64,000 nucleotides of DNA from Arthrobacter pigmenti (lineage in GTDB: Bacteria; Actinomycetota; Actinomycetes; Actinomycetales; Micrococcaceae). This document shows, one piece after another, positions 23,318-32,748 of the stretch (its first letter is position 1; each line of letters starts with the position of its first letter). A program made the position numbers and the translations under genes. The notes beneath the pieces were generated by a model. It had not been told where the DNA came from. It ran no database searches and saw nothing but the letters and a program-made list of their open reading frames with translations. Location: the NCBI RefSeq assembly GCF_011927905.1, contig NZ_JAATJL010000001.1, positions 682,001 to 746,000 of the forward strand, in the 5' to 3' direction.

Positions 23318-23354
23318 TTGTGTTGGGTTAGCGGAGTTGTGTTGGGTTAGCGGA
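23318..23354. repeat. Tandem 18-bp direct repeat
   Basis: TTGTGTTGGGTTAGCGGA occurs at 23318-23335 and again at 23337-23354, a 19-base period. It spans the end of the membrane protein gene and the short gap before the 60-residue gene, placing an extra copy of the stop region in the intergenic space. A local duplication is the simplest explanation. Confidence 0.7.
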
Positions 23355-24147
23355 AGCGCGGAGCGTCCGGTTCGTCCGGCCGGTTTACCTGCGTGCTGCC
23401 TGAGGCGTCATGGGTTTGGGTGCGTGCTTTCGCCTCATGAGTGGCGCCCTTGAGCTGTTCAGATGCCGACGGCGATGACTGGGCTTCCGCCTTCATCCTC
23501 GGCGCTTCCGCCTCGGCCCTGTTGAGGTAGTGCTCCCAGCGCTGCGACATCGGCTTGATCAGCCCGCCGCCCACGCCGACGACAATGACGCCGACAATCG
23601 CTGTGAGGACCGCGATGAGGATCGGTGTGGTCACCGTCGTCGCAATTTCCACCTGGTTCAGGGCCGCGATGATGCCGATGCCCAGAATGAAGATGCTCGC
23701 GATGTTCGCCAGGATTTTCCCGTAGGAAAGGCCGCCCAGGGAGCCCTGGATCAGGCTCTTGACTCCTGCGGCGATCGCGGCGCTGATGATCACGATGATG
23801 ATCGCAACGATGATCTTCGGCAGGAAGGCGATGATTCCTTCGAGCAGGTCGCTGACCGGGTTGGGCCCGAACACTCCGAAAGCAAACTGGAGGACGAACA
23901 GGACCAGCGCGTAGTAGACGATTTTGGCGATGATGTCACTGGCATCCAGCGACGACTTGGCGAGGGCCTTCTTTACTCCGCCCCGCTCCACGAGCCGGTC
24001 GAAACCGACGCGCTCAAGCAGCTTGTCCAGCGCCTTGGAGATCGCCTTGGCCACCAGGAGCCCGACGATCAGTATGACGAGGAACAACAGCAGTTTGGGC
24101 ACGAAATCTATGACTGACGCGAGCCCGTTTCTCAGTGTTTCTTCCAT
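23347..24147 (-). CDS. Membrane channel-like protein (MscS-related TM helix family)
   Basis: This is a 266-residue membrane protein with about five predicted segments (LLLFLVILIVGLLVAKAI; IVYYALVLFVLQFAFGVF; FLPKIIVAIIIVIISAAIAAG; ILANIASIFILGIGIIAAL; ILIAVLTAIVGVIVVGVGGG). The repeated helix pattern is the conserved TM-helix domain of small-conductance mechanosensitive-like channels, but no MscS beta domain follows. The C-terminal 60 residues are hydrophilic and Ala/Glu/Ser-rich. GGAGG 5 bases before ATG 24147 decides the start. Its channel activity is not demonstrated for this subgroup. Confidence 0.75.
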   Translation of the reverse strand: MEETLRNGLASVIDFVPKLLLFLVILIVGLLVAKAISKALDKLLERVGFDRLVERGGVKKALAKSSLDASDIIAKIVYYALVLFVLQFAFGVFGPNPVSDLLEGIIAFLPKIIVAIIIVIISAAIAAGVKSLIQGSLGGLSYGKILANIASIFILGIGIIAALNQVEIATTVTTPILIAVLTAIVGVIVVGVGGGLIKPMSQRWEHYLNRAEAEAPRMKAEAQSSPSASEQLKGATHEAKARTQTHDASGSTQVNRPDEPDAPRFR

Positions 24148-24269
24148 CGGAACCTCCATTTGCTTGGCTGCACGAAGTTGTCCGGTCGGCGAAGCGTGTG
24201 GGGCCGCGCCGCACTGCACGGTTCAACAGTAGGCACAAAGGAGGCGGATGGGAAGCATACTTATCTTTT

Positions 24270-25289
24270 TTAGGTGGAGGTCGGTGCACACGTTGTCGCT
24301 CGGACAATCAACTCCGGCTGTACCAGTTCCGGAGCCGAGTCCCGTTCAGGGTCGCTGATCTGGCGCAGCAGGTGCGCAACCGCCCGCCGCCCTGTCTCCT
24401 CGAAGGACTGCCGCACCGTAGTCAACGGGGGGTTGCTGTAGGCAGCGAGCGCGATGTCATCGATGCCCACCACGGAGACGTCCTCCGGCACGCGACGGCC
24501 CAGTTCGGTGAGCGCGCGGATCAAACCGAATGCCATCTCGTCGCTCGCCACGAGGACCGCCGTGACCTCCGGCATCCGCCCGAGGAGCAGGCCGTTCCGG
24601 TAGCCGGCCTCCGGTGTCCAGTCGCCGTGAAGCTCGGGCGGAACGTCGCGGCCGGCGTCCTCAAGGGCCTGCTTCCAGCCGATCACCCGGGTGGCGGAGT
24701 CGGACCACTCCGACGGGCCTGCCAGGTGCCACACCGTCCGGTGCCCGAGGTTCAGGAGGTGTTCCGTTGCCAGGCGTGCGGCGATCGCCTGGTCAACAGC
24801 GACGACGTCGGCGGCGGAGGTCCGCGAACCGTCCACCACCACTGTGGGTACGCGCCGCGTCAGCTGCTCCAGCGGCTCGTCGACGTCGATGAGCGGAACC
24901 GCGATGACGAGTCCGTCCACGCCCTGATCCACCAGGCGCGAGATGGAGGCGCCGATCGCGGGGGAGGCGAGCGACGCCGTCGTCGACGTATTGACGGTGT
25001 AGCCGGATCGCCTGGCCTCGTGCTCAATCCCCAGGGCGAGAGAAGCGCGTGAGTAGAAGCTGGTGGCGAGGGTGACCACGCCGAGGGTGTTGCTTCGCCC
25101 GGTTACGAGTGCCCGCGCGGTGTTGTTCCTCCGGTAACCGAGCTTGTTGGCGGCAGCAAGTACGCGTGCGCGGGTATCCGGCTGCACGTGCGGATGGTCG
25201 CTGAGTACGCGCGAAACCGTCTGCGCCGAGACCTGGGCGGCCTGGGCGACCTCGCGCATTGACGGGGATCGGCGGGTCTCGATGGTCAT
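24270..25289 (-). CDS. LacI family regulator of the galactosidase/GH101 locus
   Basis: This is a 339-residue protein. The N-terminal HTH and hinge (MREVAQAAQVSAQTVSRVLSDHPHVQPDTRARVLAAANKLGY) precede a periplasmic-binding-like sugar sensor domain. GGAGGA lies before ATG 25289. It is divergent from the GH35 gene across 110 bases, where TGTTAY half-sites and a TGTTATCCGTAACA palindrome occur. The same palindrome recurs before the GH101 gene. This supports local repression of both enzymes and autoregulation. The inducer is probably a galactose- or GalNAc-containing sugar. Confidence 0.88.
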   Translation of the reverse strand: MTIETRRSPSMREVAQAAQVSAQTVSRVLSDHPHVQPDTRARVLAAANKLGYRRNNTARALVTGRSNTLGVVTLATSFYSRASLALGIEHEARRSGYTVNTSTTASLASPAIGASISRLVDQGVDGLVIAVPLIDVDEPLEQLTRRVPTVVVDGSRTSAADVVAVDQAIAARLATEHLLNLGHRTVWHLAGPSEWSDSATRVIGWKQALEDAGRDVPPELHGDWTPEAGYRNGLLLGRMPEVTAVLVASDEMAFGLIRALTELGRRVPEDVSVVGIDDIALAAYSNPPLTTVRQSFEETGRRAVAHLLRQISDPERDSAPELVQPELIVRATTCAPTST

Positions 25290-25307
25290 GTACTTCCTCC
25301 GGGCGAA

Positions 25308-25330
25308 TGTTACGTATGGTGTCTGTAACA
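25308..25330. promoter_or_regulatory. TGTTAC-N11-GTAACA inverted repeat at the LacI promoter
   Basis: TGTTAC (25308-25313) and GTAACA (25325-25330) are a perfect 6-bp inverted repeat, followed by one more GTAAC at 25333-25337. The half-sites resemble those of the palindrome at 25379. They sit 19-41 bases before the LacI start codon, suggesting autoregulation. Confidence 0.45.
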
Positions 25331-25364
25331 TCGTAACTTCCCCCGGACGCGTGCGATGCCCCCA

Positions 25365-25393
25365 TTGAGGTCATCAGGTGTTATCCGTAACAT
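25365..25393 (+). promoter_or_regulatory. GH35 promoter with overlapping LacI operator
   Basis: TTGAGG (25365-25370) and TAACAT (25388-25393) are separated by 17 bases. The palindrome TGTTATCCGTAACA (25379-25392) overlaps the -10. The predicted start point is at about 25400, the GTG start codon itself, which would explain the missing Shine-Dalgarno sequence (leaderless mRNA). Bound repressor would block the promoter. Confidence 0.55.
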
Positions 25394-25399
25394 AGAGGA

Positions 25400-27232
25400 G
25401 TGACCCTGCTTCAGAATGATTTTCGCCCCGGAACTGAACCCGCGGGTGCCGCGCTGACGTTCGCCGACTCCCAACTGGCCCGACACGGACAGCCGCACCG
25501 CATCCTTTCCGGCTCCGTTCACTACTTCCGCGTCCATCCGTACCAATGGCGCGACCGCCTGGAGAAAATCAAGGCACTCGGGCTCAACACGGTGGACACC
25601 TACGTTGCGTGGAACTTCCATCAGCGCAAGCCCGGGCCTCCGGACTTCACGGGCTGGCGGGACCTCGGGGCGTTCATCGACCTTGCGGCGGAGCTCGGGC
25701 TGGACGCAATTGTGCGTCCCGGCCCGTACATCTGCGCCGAGTGGGATAACGGCGGATTCCCAGCATGGCTCACCGGCGTTCCCGGGATCTCGCTGCGATC
25801 GAGTGACAGGCGCTACCTTGAGCCCCTAGCCGAGTGGTTCGATGAGCTGATGCCCATCATTGAACGACGGCAGGCTGTTCACGGGGGTCCCGTGGTGGCG
25901 GTGCAGCTCGAGAACGAGTACGGCAGCTATGGCGATGACACCGCGTACCTCGCCTGGCTGCGCGATGCGCTGACGTCCCGCGGGATCGTTGAGCTCATCT
26001 ACACCGCGGACGGTCCAACCGAACTCATGCTCGACGGCGGAACCCTCGAGGGCACCATGGCGGCCGCGACCTTCGGCAGCGGTGCGCATGACGCCGCCGA
26101 ACTCCTCCGTACCCGCCGCAACTCAGAACCGTTCCTGTGCGCCGAATTCTGGAACGGCTGGTTTGACCACTGGGGCGAAAAACACCACACACGCACGCCC
26201 GAAAGCGCGGCGTCCGGGGTCGCGGAAATCCTCGCCGAGAACGGCTCCGTCAGCCTCTACATGGCTCACGGCGGCAGCAACTTCGGCCTCTGGGCCGGAG
26301 CAAACCATGCCGACGGGGTTCTTCAGCCCACGGTGCAGAGCTACGACTCCGACGCGCCTATCGCCGAAGACGGCGCACTCACTGAGAAGTTCCACACGAT
26401 CCGCGCGGCACTGCACAGTCACGAGAACGACGACGACGGCGCGCTGCCCGTTGCTGCACTGCCCGCTGCAGCGCGCCGGTTGGCTCCCGCACGGCTGGCG
26501 ATGAACCACCGGGCAGGCCTGCTTGAGACCTTGCGAGAACTCGCGGCGCCCGTCCGCTCGGCATCGCCGCTCACTTTCGAGGAATTGGGCCTTGATGCCG
26601 GCCTGGTTCTCTACCGGTCCACGCCAATGCTTCCGCGCGGCGAATCGCGTATCAGCGTATTGGGCTTGCACGACAGGGCCCAGGTCTTCCTCGACGGGGA
26701 GCCACTGGGAGTGCTGGACCGCGGGACCGGGGAAGGCGGCCTCGCCGTCGTCGGGCAGGGAAAGCGCGTGACGCTCGAAATCCTGGTCGAGAATCAGGGC
26801 CGCATCAACTACGGGCCGTACCTTGGCGAGCATAAAGGCATCTTGCAGGGGGTGACCGTTGGGCGGCGGCTGATTCATGGCTGGGAGCAGATTGCGGTTG
26901 ACCTTGAGGGATTCGACCCGGCAAGCCTGGCTGACGGTCCCGTTGACGGCAGCGCCAGCGGTTTCTTCGAGACCTCCTTTGAATGCACGGATCCCGCGGA
27001 CACCTTCCTCGCGCTTCCGGGGTTCGTGAAGGGGTTCGTCTGGATCAACGGATTCCTGCTCGGACGCTACTGGGAGGTTGGGCCGCAAGCAACGTACTAC
27101 GTCCCAGGCCCGCTGCTGCAGGCCGGACTCAACCGCATAGTAGTCCTGGAGCTTCAGCAATGTGGAACGCACGCTGAGCTGCGGGAAGAACCGGACCTGG
27201 GATCGAGCGAACAGTACATCGAGTCGTTCTGA
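25400..27232 (+). CDS. Beta-galactosidase, glycoside hydrolase family 35
   Basis: This is a 610-residue intracellular enzyme (no signal peptide). The N-terminal TIM barrel begins LSGSVHYFRVHPYQWRDRLEKIKALGLNTVDTYVAWNFHQ and RPGPYICAEWDNGGFPAWL, the GH35 signatures. Glu173 in LENEYGSYG is the acid/base and Glu249 in CAEFWNGWFDHWG the nucleophile. C-terminal beta domains contain LVENQGRINYGP and GFVKGFVWINGFLLGRYW, the usual galactose-binding-like modules. It removes terminal beta-linked galactose, consistent with the neighbouring O-glycan enzyme. GTG 25400 appears to coincide with the transcript start. Its exact linkage preference is unknown. Confidence 0.92.
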   Translation: MTLLQNDFRPGTEPAGAALTFADSQLARHGQPHRILSGSVHYFRVHPYQWRDRLEKIKALGLNTVDTYVAWNFHQRKPGPPDFTGWRDLGAFIDLAAELGLDAIVRPGPYICAEWDNGGFPAWLTGVPGISLRSSDRRYLEPLAEWFDELMPIIERRQAVHGGPVVAVQLENEYGSYGDDTAYLAWLRDALTSRGIVELIYTADGPTELMLDGGTLEGTMAAATFGSGAHDAAELLRTRRNSEPFLCAEFWNGWFDHWGEKHHTRTPESAASGVAEILAENGSVSLYMAHGGSNFGLWAGANHADGVLQPTVQSYDSDAPIAEDGALTEKFHTIRAALHSHENDDDGALPVAALPAAARRLAPARLAMNHRAGLLETLRELAAPVRSASPLTFEELGLDAGLVLYRSTPMLPRGESRISVLGLHDRAQVFLDGEPLGVLDRGTGEGGLAVVGQGKRVTLEILVENQGRINYGPYLGEHKGILQGVTVGRRLIHGWEQIAVDLEGFDPASLADGPVDGSASGFFETSFECTDPADTFLALPGFVKGFVWINGFLLGRYWEVGPQATYYVPGPLLQAGLNRIVVLELQQCGTHAELREEPDLGSSEQYIESF

Positions 27233-27292
27233 CTGTCGCCAATCCCGCTGCATCCTCTTGTGTGACGTGTCCAACAGTGGAATAGTGATTCA

Positions 27293-27306
27293 TGTTATCC
27301 ATAACA
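27293..27306. promoter_or_regulatory. LacI-type operator before the GH101 gene
   Basis: TGTTATCCATAACA is a palindrome that differs from the GH35 operator (25379-25392) at one base. It lies 64 bases before the GH101 start codon (27371). Two near-identical sites in one locus indicate that the same repressor controls both genes. Confidence 0.65.
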
Positions 27307-27370
27307 CTGCCGCTCTGGGAGCCCGAAGATGGGCGTGGCAGGAATTCAGCGGACCAGCAAGAGGAGAAAG

Positions 27371-30300
27371 ATGAGCAGCTCATCACAGCGCCTGCGGCGT
27401 GCGGGCAGCCTGTCAGTGATAGGGGTGGTGGCGGCGTCAGCCCTCACCCCGCTGGCAGCACTTCCCGCCGTCGCACAGGAGGCGGGGAACACACAGATCA
27501 TTACGTCGCAGGAACTGGCAGTAACCGTTTCTTCGGAATTTCCGCAGGTGGTCTCTTACGAGCATCTGGCGACTGACGCAGTCCTGGGTGGCAATGCCGA
27601 CACCCTGGAAGCCGTGACCATTAACGGGGAAGCCCAGCCGGCCGACGTCGTCGTGCAGGAAGACGGCGACGCCGCCGTCAACTACACCCTGACTTTCCCC
27701 GGCATCGAGGGCGCTGAACTCGACGCGCGAATCAGCGTGGAGCAGAGCGTTGTGACGTTTGAGGTCACCGGAATCACCGACGGCACTGATACCCAGATCC
27801 GCACCATCCAGATCCCCGGCCACGAGCTGGTGAGTGTTTCCTCTGCGCAGAGCGGCGCACAGGTTTCCACGGCCAACATTTCGGTGGACCGGGGTGTCAG
27901 CGGTGACACCTTTACGCCGATCACTGACGCAACCCCGATCGACGCGCAGCCCAAGGGATCCGCCTTCGCTATCGCCAACACATCGGAGCTTGCAGCAGCG
28001 TTGGAATCCAACTCGCTGTATGACACATCCTCCGGTCCGGGCTTCCGCGACCAGGGCCGCTTCTGGCGGCAGGCGGAACAGGACGGGGAGAACGTCCGCA
28101 TGGGCATCTCCAGCGGGCAGTGGCTGTACCGCGCCAATGAGTCCACCGAAACCGAAGAGCTTCCCTGGACCAGGATCGCGATCACCCCGGACGCGAACGA
28201 CGACGGCGCGGTTGACTGGCAGGACGGCGCCATCGCCCTGCGGAACAACATCGCAGTGATGCCCTACAAGGGTGAGCAGGTTCCCGACAAGGTGGTCCAC
28301 CGCATCCCCTTCAACTTTGCATCGCAGGCCACGCACCCGTTCCTGCGCACCCTGGATGACACGAAGCGTATTGCGCTTGCCACCGACGGCCTGGGTCAGA
28401 GCGCACTGCTGAAGGGCTTCGGCAGTGAGGGCCACGACTCCGCGAACACCGACTTCGCCGACAACTACAACACCCGTGCAGGCGGGCTCGAGGACCTGAA
28501 CAAGCTCCTTGAGGAGGGCGAGAAGTGGAACGCCTCCTTCGGTATCCACATCAACCAGACCGAGGCCTACCCGGAATCCCTGTTCTTTGACACCGAGATG
28601 ATCGATCCGAATGCCAAGGGATGGAACTGGCTGGACCAGTCCTACTACATCGACCAGCGCCAGGACATCCTCTCGGGCTACCTTGCAGAGCGGATCGGGA
28701 AATTCCGCGACCAGACACACGAGAACCTCGACTGGGTCTACGTGGACGTCTTCTACCAGTTCGGCTGGCTCGCCGACCGGATGCAGGACGAACTGATCAA
28801 GAACGGCTTCCGGGTCTCCTCCGAGTGGTCCGACAAACTCTTCCGCAACAACACCTGGGCGCACTGGGCTACCGACGAGAACTACGGCGGTTCCACCAAC
28901 AAGGGCGTGAACTCGAACATCATCCGGTTCGTGCAGAACTCGCACAAGGACACCTGGAACCCGCACCCGCTGCTCGGCAACGCGAACATCGTGGAATGGG
29001 AAGGCTGGACCGGAGAGAACAATTACGAGGCGTTCTACGAGAACATCTGGGTGAAGAACCTGCCGGCCAAGTTCCTGCAGCAGGAGGAAATCCTGAAGTG
29101 GGAGCAGAACCGGATTGACCTCACCGGCGACCTCTCGGTGACCGGCACCTCAGCCGAGGACCGGGTCATCACCGTGGGCGGCGCTGAAGTGCTCCGCGGA
29201 GATACCTACCTCCTCCCGTGGGCCAGCGACGGGGACGAATCGAAGCAGCAGAAGCTTTACCACTACAACCCGGCCGGCGGCACCACCACGTGGCAGCTTC
29301 CGGACACCTTCCGCCAGAGTGGTGCCTACAAACTGTTCAAGCTCACTGACAATGGCCGCGTTGAGGTTGCGGCTCCGAAGGTGACCAAGGGTGAAGTGAC
29401 CATCGAGGCCGAAGCTGGACAGCCTTACGTGCTGGTGCACGACAAGCGCCCCGTGCTGCCGCGCAATGCTGAATTCGGTGAGGGTACGCCGGTCCAGGAT
29501 CCAGGGTTCAACGCCGCAAACCTGGACGCCTGGAGCCCGCAGGGTTCGGTGGAAATCGAACGCAACGATCTCGGCCACCGCTACGCCGTGCTCGGCGCGG
29601 GTGCTTCCTCGATCAGCCAGAAGCTTGGCAAGCTCGACGCCGGTACTTACTCCGTGAGTGCGTGGGTGGAGATTGAGCCGGGCCAGGAGCGGGAGGCAAC
29701 GCTATCGGTCGACGGCGGTGTGGAACCGGCAACGAATACGGTGACCAGCTCCGGAGCGGAAAACTTCATTGCCGCGGACGAGAAGCATGGCACCCACTTC
29801 CAGCGCATGCGGGTTCTGATCGATGTTCCCGAGCGCGGTGCAGCTCCCAAGCTCACTATTCAAGCTGCCGACGGCGAAGCGCCCGTGCGCGTGGATGACA
29901 TCCGCGTGAACAAGACTGAGCGGGTGCCCACCGAAGGCGTTCTGTCCGAGGACTTCGAGAACGTTGACCAGGGCTGGGGACCCTTCGTGAAGGGCAACGC
30001 CGGGGGATCGAATGATCCGAGGACGCACCTGTCCGAACTGAACGCTCCGTACACCCAGAAGGGCTGGAACGGTAAGGCAGTTGACGATGTGATCGAGGGC
30101 AAGTGGTCGCTGAAGGCACACGAAGAGAACCGCGGTCCCGGCGGCGGTCCCGGGCTTGTGTACCGTACGTCGAACTACACGGTGCCGATGACTCCGGGCC
30201 ATGAGTACCGGGTGTCCTTCGACTATCAGAACGCCTTGGCTGACCAGTACAACTGGGTCGGCGGGTACGACGGGACGAACGGCGTGGTACAGACCCAGTC

Positions 30301-31735
30301 GCAGGCGCTTCCACAGGCGCTTGAGACCACGCGGTTCGAGCAGACCATCATTGCCGGCGGCTGCGGTGAGGCGTGGGTTGGCCTGGAACGATCCGGCGGT
30401 TCAGCGGGCGCGGACTTCATCCTGGACAACCTGCTCGTCGAGGATCTCGGTCCGGCCGAGTCTATCCCCGCCTGCGCTCAACTTTCCGTTGACATGGTCC
30501 CGGATGTGGTGACGCAGAACGCCGAGAACGAATTCACCACGACCTTCACGTCGGACGAACCGGCAGTCATCAACGACGTGGCCGTGAACCTCGACCTTCC
30601 CGAGGGCTGGACCGCCGAGGCGGAGACGCCGAATACCGCCGCCACTCTGGCACCGGGCGCTTCGCTGACCACGAAGTGGCAGGTCACCGCACCGGCGAGT
30701 GCCGACGGAAACTACACCATCGGTTCCGACGCAACCTACACCACAACCAGCGAACCCGTCGGGGAACGCACGGCACGCGGTGAAGTGAGCGTGTACACGC
30801 TGCCGCAGCCGCCGTCGTCAACCGTTTTTGCCAGCGACCACCAGTGGGTCAGCGCATCCAACGGGTGGGGACCGGTTGAGCGGGACCTTTCCAACGGCCC
30901 GCAGGGCGAGGGTGACGGTACGCCGCTGACCCTCAACGGAACGGTCTACGAGAAGGGGCTCGGAGCGCATGCCGCGAGCGACATCGAGTACTTCGTTGGT
31001 GGCCAGTGCACCCGGTTCACCGCCGACGTAGGCGTCGATGATGCCCAGCCGACACGCGGAACCATCCAGTTCGAGGTATGGGCGGACGGGCGGCGCCTCG
31101 CGCAGACTCCGGTGATGCGTCCGGACAGCCAGACTGTTGAGCTCGACGTCGACCTGACCGGTGCCCGCTACGTCAACCTCATCGTCACTACCGCTGGTGA
31201 CGGCAACGGTAATGATCACGGTGACTGGGCAGACGCGCAGTTCCACTGCGGTGACGAGCCCATCGATCCGAATGAGCCTGAAGTGCCCACGGGTGATGCG
31301 TTCGCCAGCGATCTGGACTTCCTGAGCGAAAGCAACGGCTGGGGACCCATTGAGCGGGATCAGTCCAACGGGGAGCAGGGCCGGAACGACGGCTCCCCGC
31401 TGACGGTCCGAGGCGAGGTCTTCGAGAAGGGGCTCGGTATGCACGCTGACGCCGCGGCGAAGTTCTTCCTCGGGGGCAACTGCAGCACCTTCACCGCGAA
31501 TGTCGGCATCGACGATTCGCGGATTCCCAAGGAGAACGGCTCGGTCATCTTCAAGGTGCTGGGTGACGGTGAAGTGCTGGCCGAGACAGAAGTACTGACG
31601 TGGGAGTCACCGATCGAGGCACTGAACGTGGACGTGACCGACGTCCAGGAAGTGACGCTTGTGGCTGACCGCAACGCGGACGACGCCGGCGACGATCACG
31701 CGGACTGGGGCAACGCGCAGTTCAGCTGTGCCTGA
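27371..31735 (+). CDS. Secreted endo-alpha-N-acetylgalactosaminidase (GH101) with NPCBM domains
   Basis: This is a protein of 1454 residues. A Sec signal peptide ends near ALPAVAQEA. A beta domain follows, then the GH101 catalytic region: LDWVYVDVFYQFGW (Asp454/Asp459, candidate nucleophile) and VSSEWSD (Glu485, candidate acid/base), with NIIRFVQNSHKDTWNPHPLLG. Further beta-sandwich modules, a NEW3-like domain (about residues 1035-1140) and two C-terminal NPCBM sugar-binding domains (each starting FASD and reading SNGWGPVERD or SNGWGPIERD) complete it. GH101 releases Gal-beta-1,3-GalNAc from mucin-type O-glycans. No LPXTG anchor is seen, so it is probably free or loosely bound. AGAGGAG precedes ATG 27371; ATG 27329 is less likely. 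Confidence 0.9.
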   Translation: MSSSSQRLRRAGSLSVIGVVAASALTPLAALPAVAQEAGNTQIITSQELAVTVSSEFPQVVSYEHLATDAVLGGNADTLEAVTINGEAQPADVVVQEDGDAAVNYTLTFPGIEGAELDARISVEQSVVTFEVTGITDGTDTQIRTIQIPGHELVSVSSAQSGAQVSTANISVDRGVSGDTFTPITDATPIDAQPKGSAFAIANTSELAAALESNSLYDTSSGPGFRDQGRFWRQAEQDGENVRMGISSGQWLYRANESTETEELPWTRIAITPDANDDGAVDWQDGAIALRNNIAVMPYKGEQVPDKVVHRIPFNFASQATHPFLRTLDDTKRIALATDGLGQSALLKGFGSEGHDSANTDFADNYNTRAGGLEDLNKLLEEGEKWNASFGIHINQTEAYPESLFFDTEMIDPNAKGWNWLDQSYYIDQRQDILSGYLAERIGKFRDQTHENLDWVYVDVFYQFGWLADRMQDELIKNGFRVSSEWSDKLFRNNTWAHWATDENYGGSTNKGVNSNIIRFVQNSHKDTWNPHPLLGNANIVEWEGWTGENNYEAFYENIWVKNLPAKFLQQEEILKWEQNRIDLTGDLSVTGTSAEDRVITVGGAEVLRGDTYLLPWASDGDESKQQKLYHYNPAGGTTTWQLPDTFRQSGAYKLFKLTDNGRVEVAAPKVTKGEVTIEAEAGQPYVLVHDKRPVLPRNAEFGEGTPVQDPGFNAANLDAWSPQGSVEIERNDLGHRYAVLGAGASSISQKLGKLDAGTYSVSAWVEIEPGQEREATLSVDGGVEPATNTVTSSGAENFIAADEKHGTHFQRMRVLIDVPERGAAPKLTIQAADGEAPVRVDDIRVNKTERVPTEGVLSEDFENVDQGWGPFVKGNAGGSNDPRTHLSELNAPYTQKGWNGKAVDDVIEGKWSLKAHEENRGPGGGPGLVYRTSNYTVPMTPGHEYRVSFDYQNALADQYNWVGGYDGTNGVVQTQSQALPQALETTRFEQTIIAGGCGEAWVGLERSGGSAGADFILDNLLVEDLGPAESIPACAQLSVDMVPDVVTQNAENEFTTTFTSDEPAVINDVAVNLDLPEGWTAEAETPNTAATLAPGASLTTKWQVTAPASADGNYTIGSDATYTTTSEPVGERTARGEVSVYTLPQPPSSTVFASDHQWVSASNGWGPVERDLSNGPQGEGDGTPLTLNGTVYEKGLGAHAASDIEYFVGGQCTRFTADVGVDDAQPTRGTIQFEVWADGRRLAQTPVMRPDSQTVELDVDLTGARYVNLIVTTAGDGNGNDHGDWADAQFHCGDEPIDPNEPEVPTGDAFASDLDFLSESNGWGPIERDQSNGEQGRNDGSPLTVRGEVFEKGLGMHADAAAKFFLGGNCSTFTANVGIDDSRIPKENGSVIFKVLGDGEVLAETEVLTWESPIEALNVDVTDVQEVTLVADRNADDAGDDHADWGNAQFSCA

Positions 31736-31752
31736 CGCGGATCTATGATGCT

Positions 31753-31784
31753 GAGCCCCCGGTTGATTATTTAGCCGGGGGCTC
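31753..31784 (+). terminator. Terminator after the GH101 gene
   Basis: GAGCCCCCGG (31753-31762) and CCGGGGGCTC (31775-31784) form a perfect 10-bp GC-rich stem with a 12-base loop, 17 bases past the stop. The following bases are TGTCAT, with no U tract. Since the next gene is convergent, it may act in both directions. Confidence 0.7.
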
Positions 31785-31911
31785 TGTCATCACTGCTGCA
31801 CCCAACCCGCGGATCCGTTTCCTCTGCGCGTTCGCCGCTGTTTCCGCACACCTTCGTATGCGGAGAGTCAACGGTGCCGTTGGAAAGGTGCAACGTGTGG
31901 GCCTGCTCGGG

Positions 31912-32748
31912 TTATGGGTGCCGCGTCCCGACACCGCTCAGCACAGCCCGGTAGCCCTCGCGGTACGTCGGGTAGGTGAATTCGAAGCCGCTCCGGTGCA
32001 GCAGCGAACTGTCGCACCGCTTGCCGGTCGCGGGCTGCGGGGCTGCGCCGTCGTGCCCGAAAGGTAGCCTGAGCTCGTCCGCAAGGAAGCTGTGAACGTC
32101 GGTAAGGACCGCGGGTTCGCAGTCGCTTCCCAGATACGCGGGCGCCGGAAGCTCAAGGCCGGCGAGGTGCACGATGGCGGCTGCGGCGTCGTCGCGGTGA
32201 ATCCGGTTGGTCCAGTGCGGCGCGGACTTCGGAGCGGCGCCGGAACGTACCTGGTCGATCAGCCGCGTGCGGCCCGGCCCGTAGATCCCGGAGAGGCGCA
32301 GCAGGACCGTCTGCGGAGCCTGGTCGATGAGCATCGTCTCGGTCTCACGGAGGATCTTGCCGGTGGGGGTCGCAGGCGAGGGGAGGGTCGATTCATCGAT
32401 CCGCGCGCCGTCGTCATTCCCGTAGACAGCGGTGGAGGACACGAAGATGATCCGCCGCGGCTTCACGCCGTCACGCTCGAAGGCGTTCAGCAGGTTGACC
32501 GTGCCGTCGTAGTACGTCGAGCGGTAGGCAGCCTCGGTGCGCCCGCCGGCGGTCAGGGCGATAACGACGACGTCGGTCGCCTCCGGGAGCGCGGGCAGGG
32601 GACGCGTCAGGTCCACCGCGGCGCCCTCGATCCCAAGGGGAAGCTTCTCCGGGGAGCGCCGCCACCCGACCACGCGGTGCCCCGAGGCGGCGAAGGTGAG
32701 CCCGGCCTGCGTGCCGAGATCTCCGCAGCCGGCAATCAGAATGGTCAT
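31912..32748 (-). CDS. NAD-dependent epimerase/SDR family protein (YeeZ-like)
   Basis: This is a 278-residue Rossmann protein of the extended/atypical SDR group. The N-terminus ILIAGCGDLGTQAGLTFAASGHRVVGWRRS has the glycine motif and NADP-type arginine. FVSSTAVYGNDDGARIDEST is the catalytic Ser/Tyr region (the usual YxxxK is degenerate here) and RLSGIYGPGRTRLI is the substrate loop. The substrate is unknown, and family members include putative epimerases and dehydratases. ATG 32748 starts directly at the Rossmann strand; 32763 and 32775 are alternatives. Confidence 0.82.
   Translation of the reverse strand: MTILIAGCGDLGTQAGLTFAASGHRVVGWRRSPEKLPLGIEGAAVDLTRPLPALPEATDVVVIALTAGGRTEAAYRSTYYDGTVNLLNAFERDGVKPRRIIFVSSTAVYGNDDGARIDESTLPSPATPTGKILRETETMLIDQAPQTVLLRLSGIYGPGRTRLIDQVRSGAAPKSAPHWTNRIHRDDAAAAIVHLAGLELPAPAYLGSDCEPAVLTDVHSFLADELRLPFGHDGAAPQPATGKRCDSSLLHRSGFEFTYPTYREGYRAVLSGVGTRHP

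Noticed and set aside
27437-28966. 509-residue frame on the minus strand opposite GH101
   Set aside because: It is hydrophobic-biased shadow coding of the third codon positions, with no start signal, and the plus-strand gene is certain.
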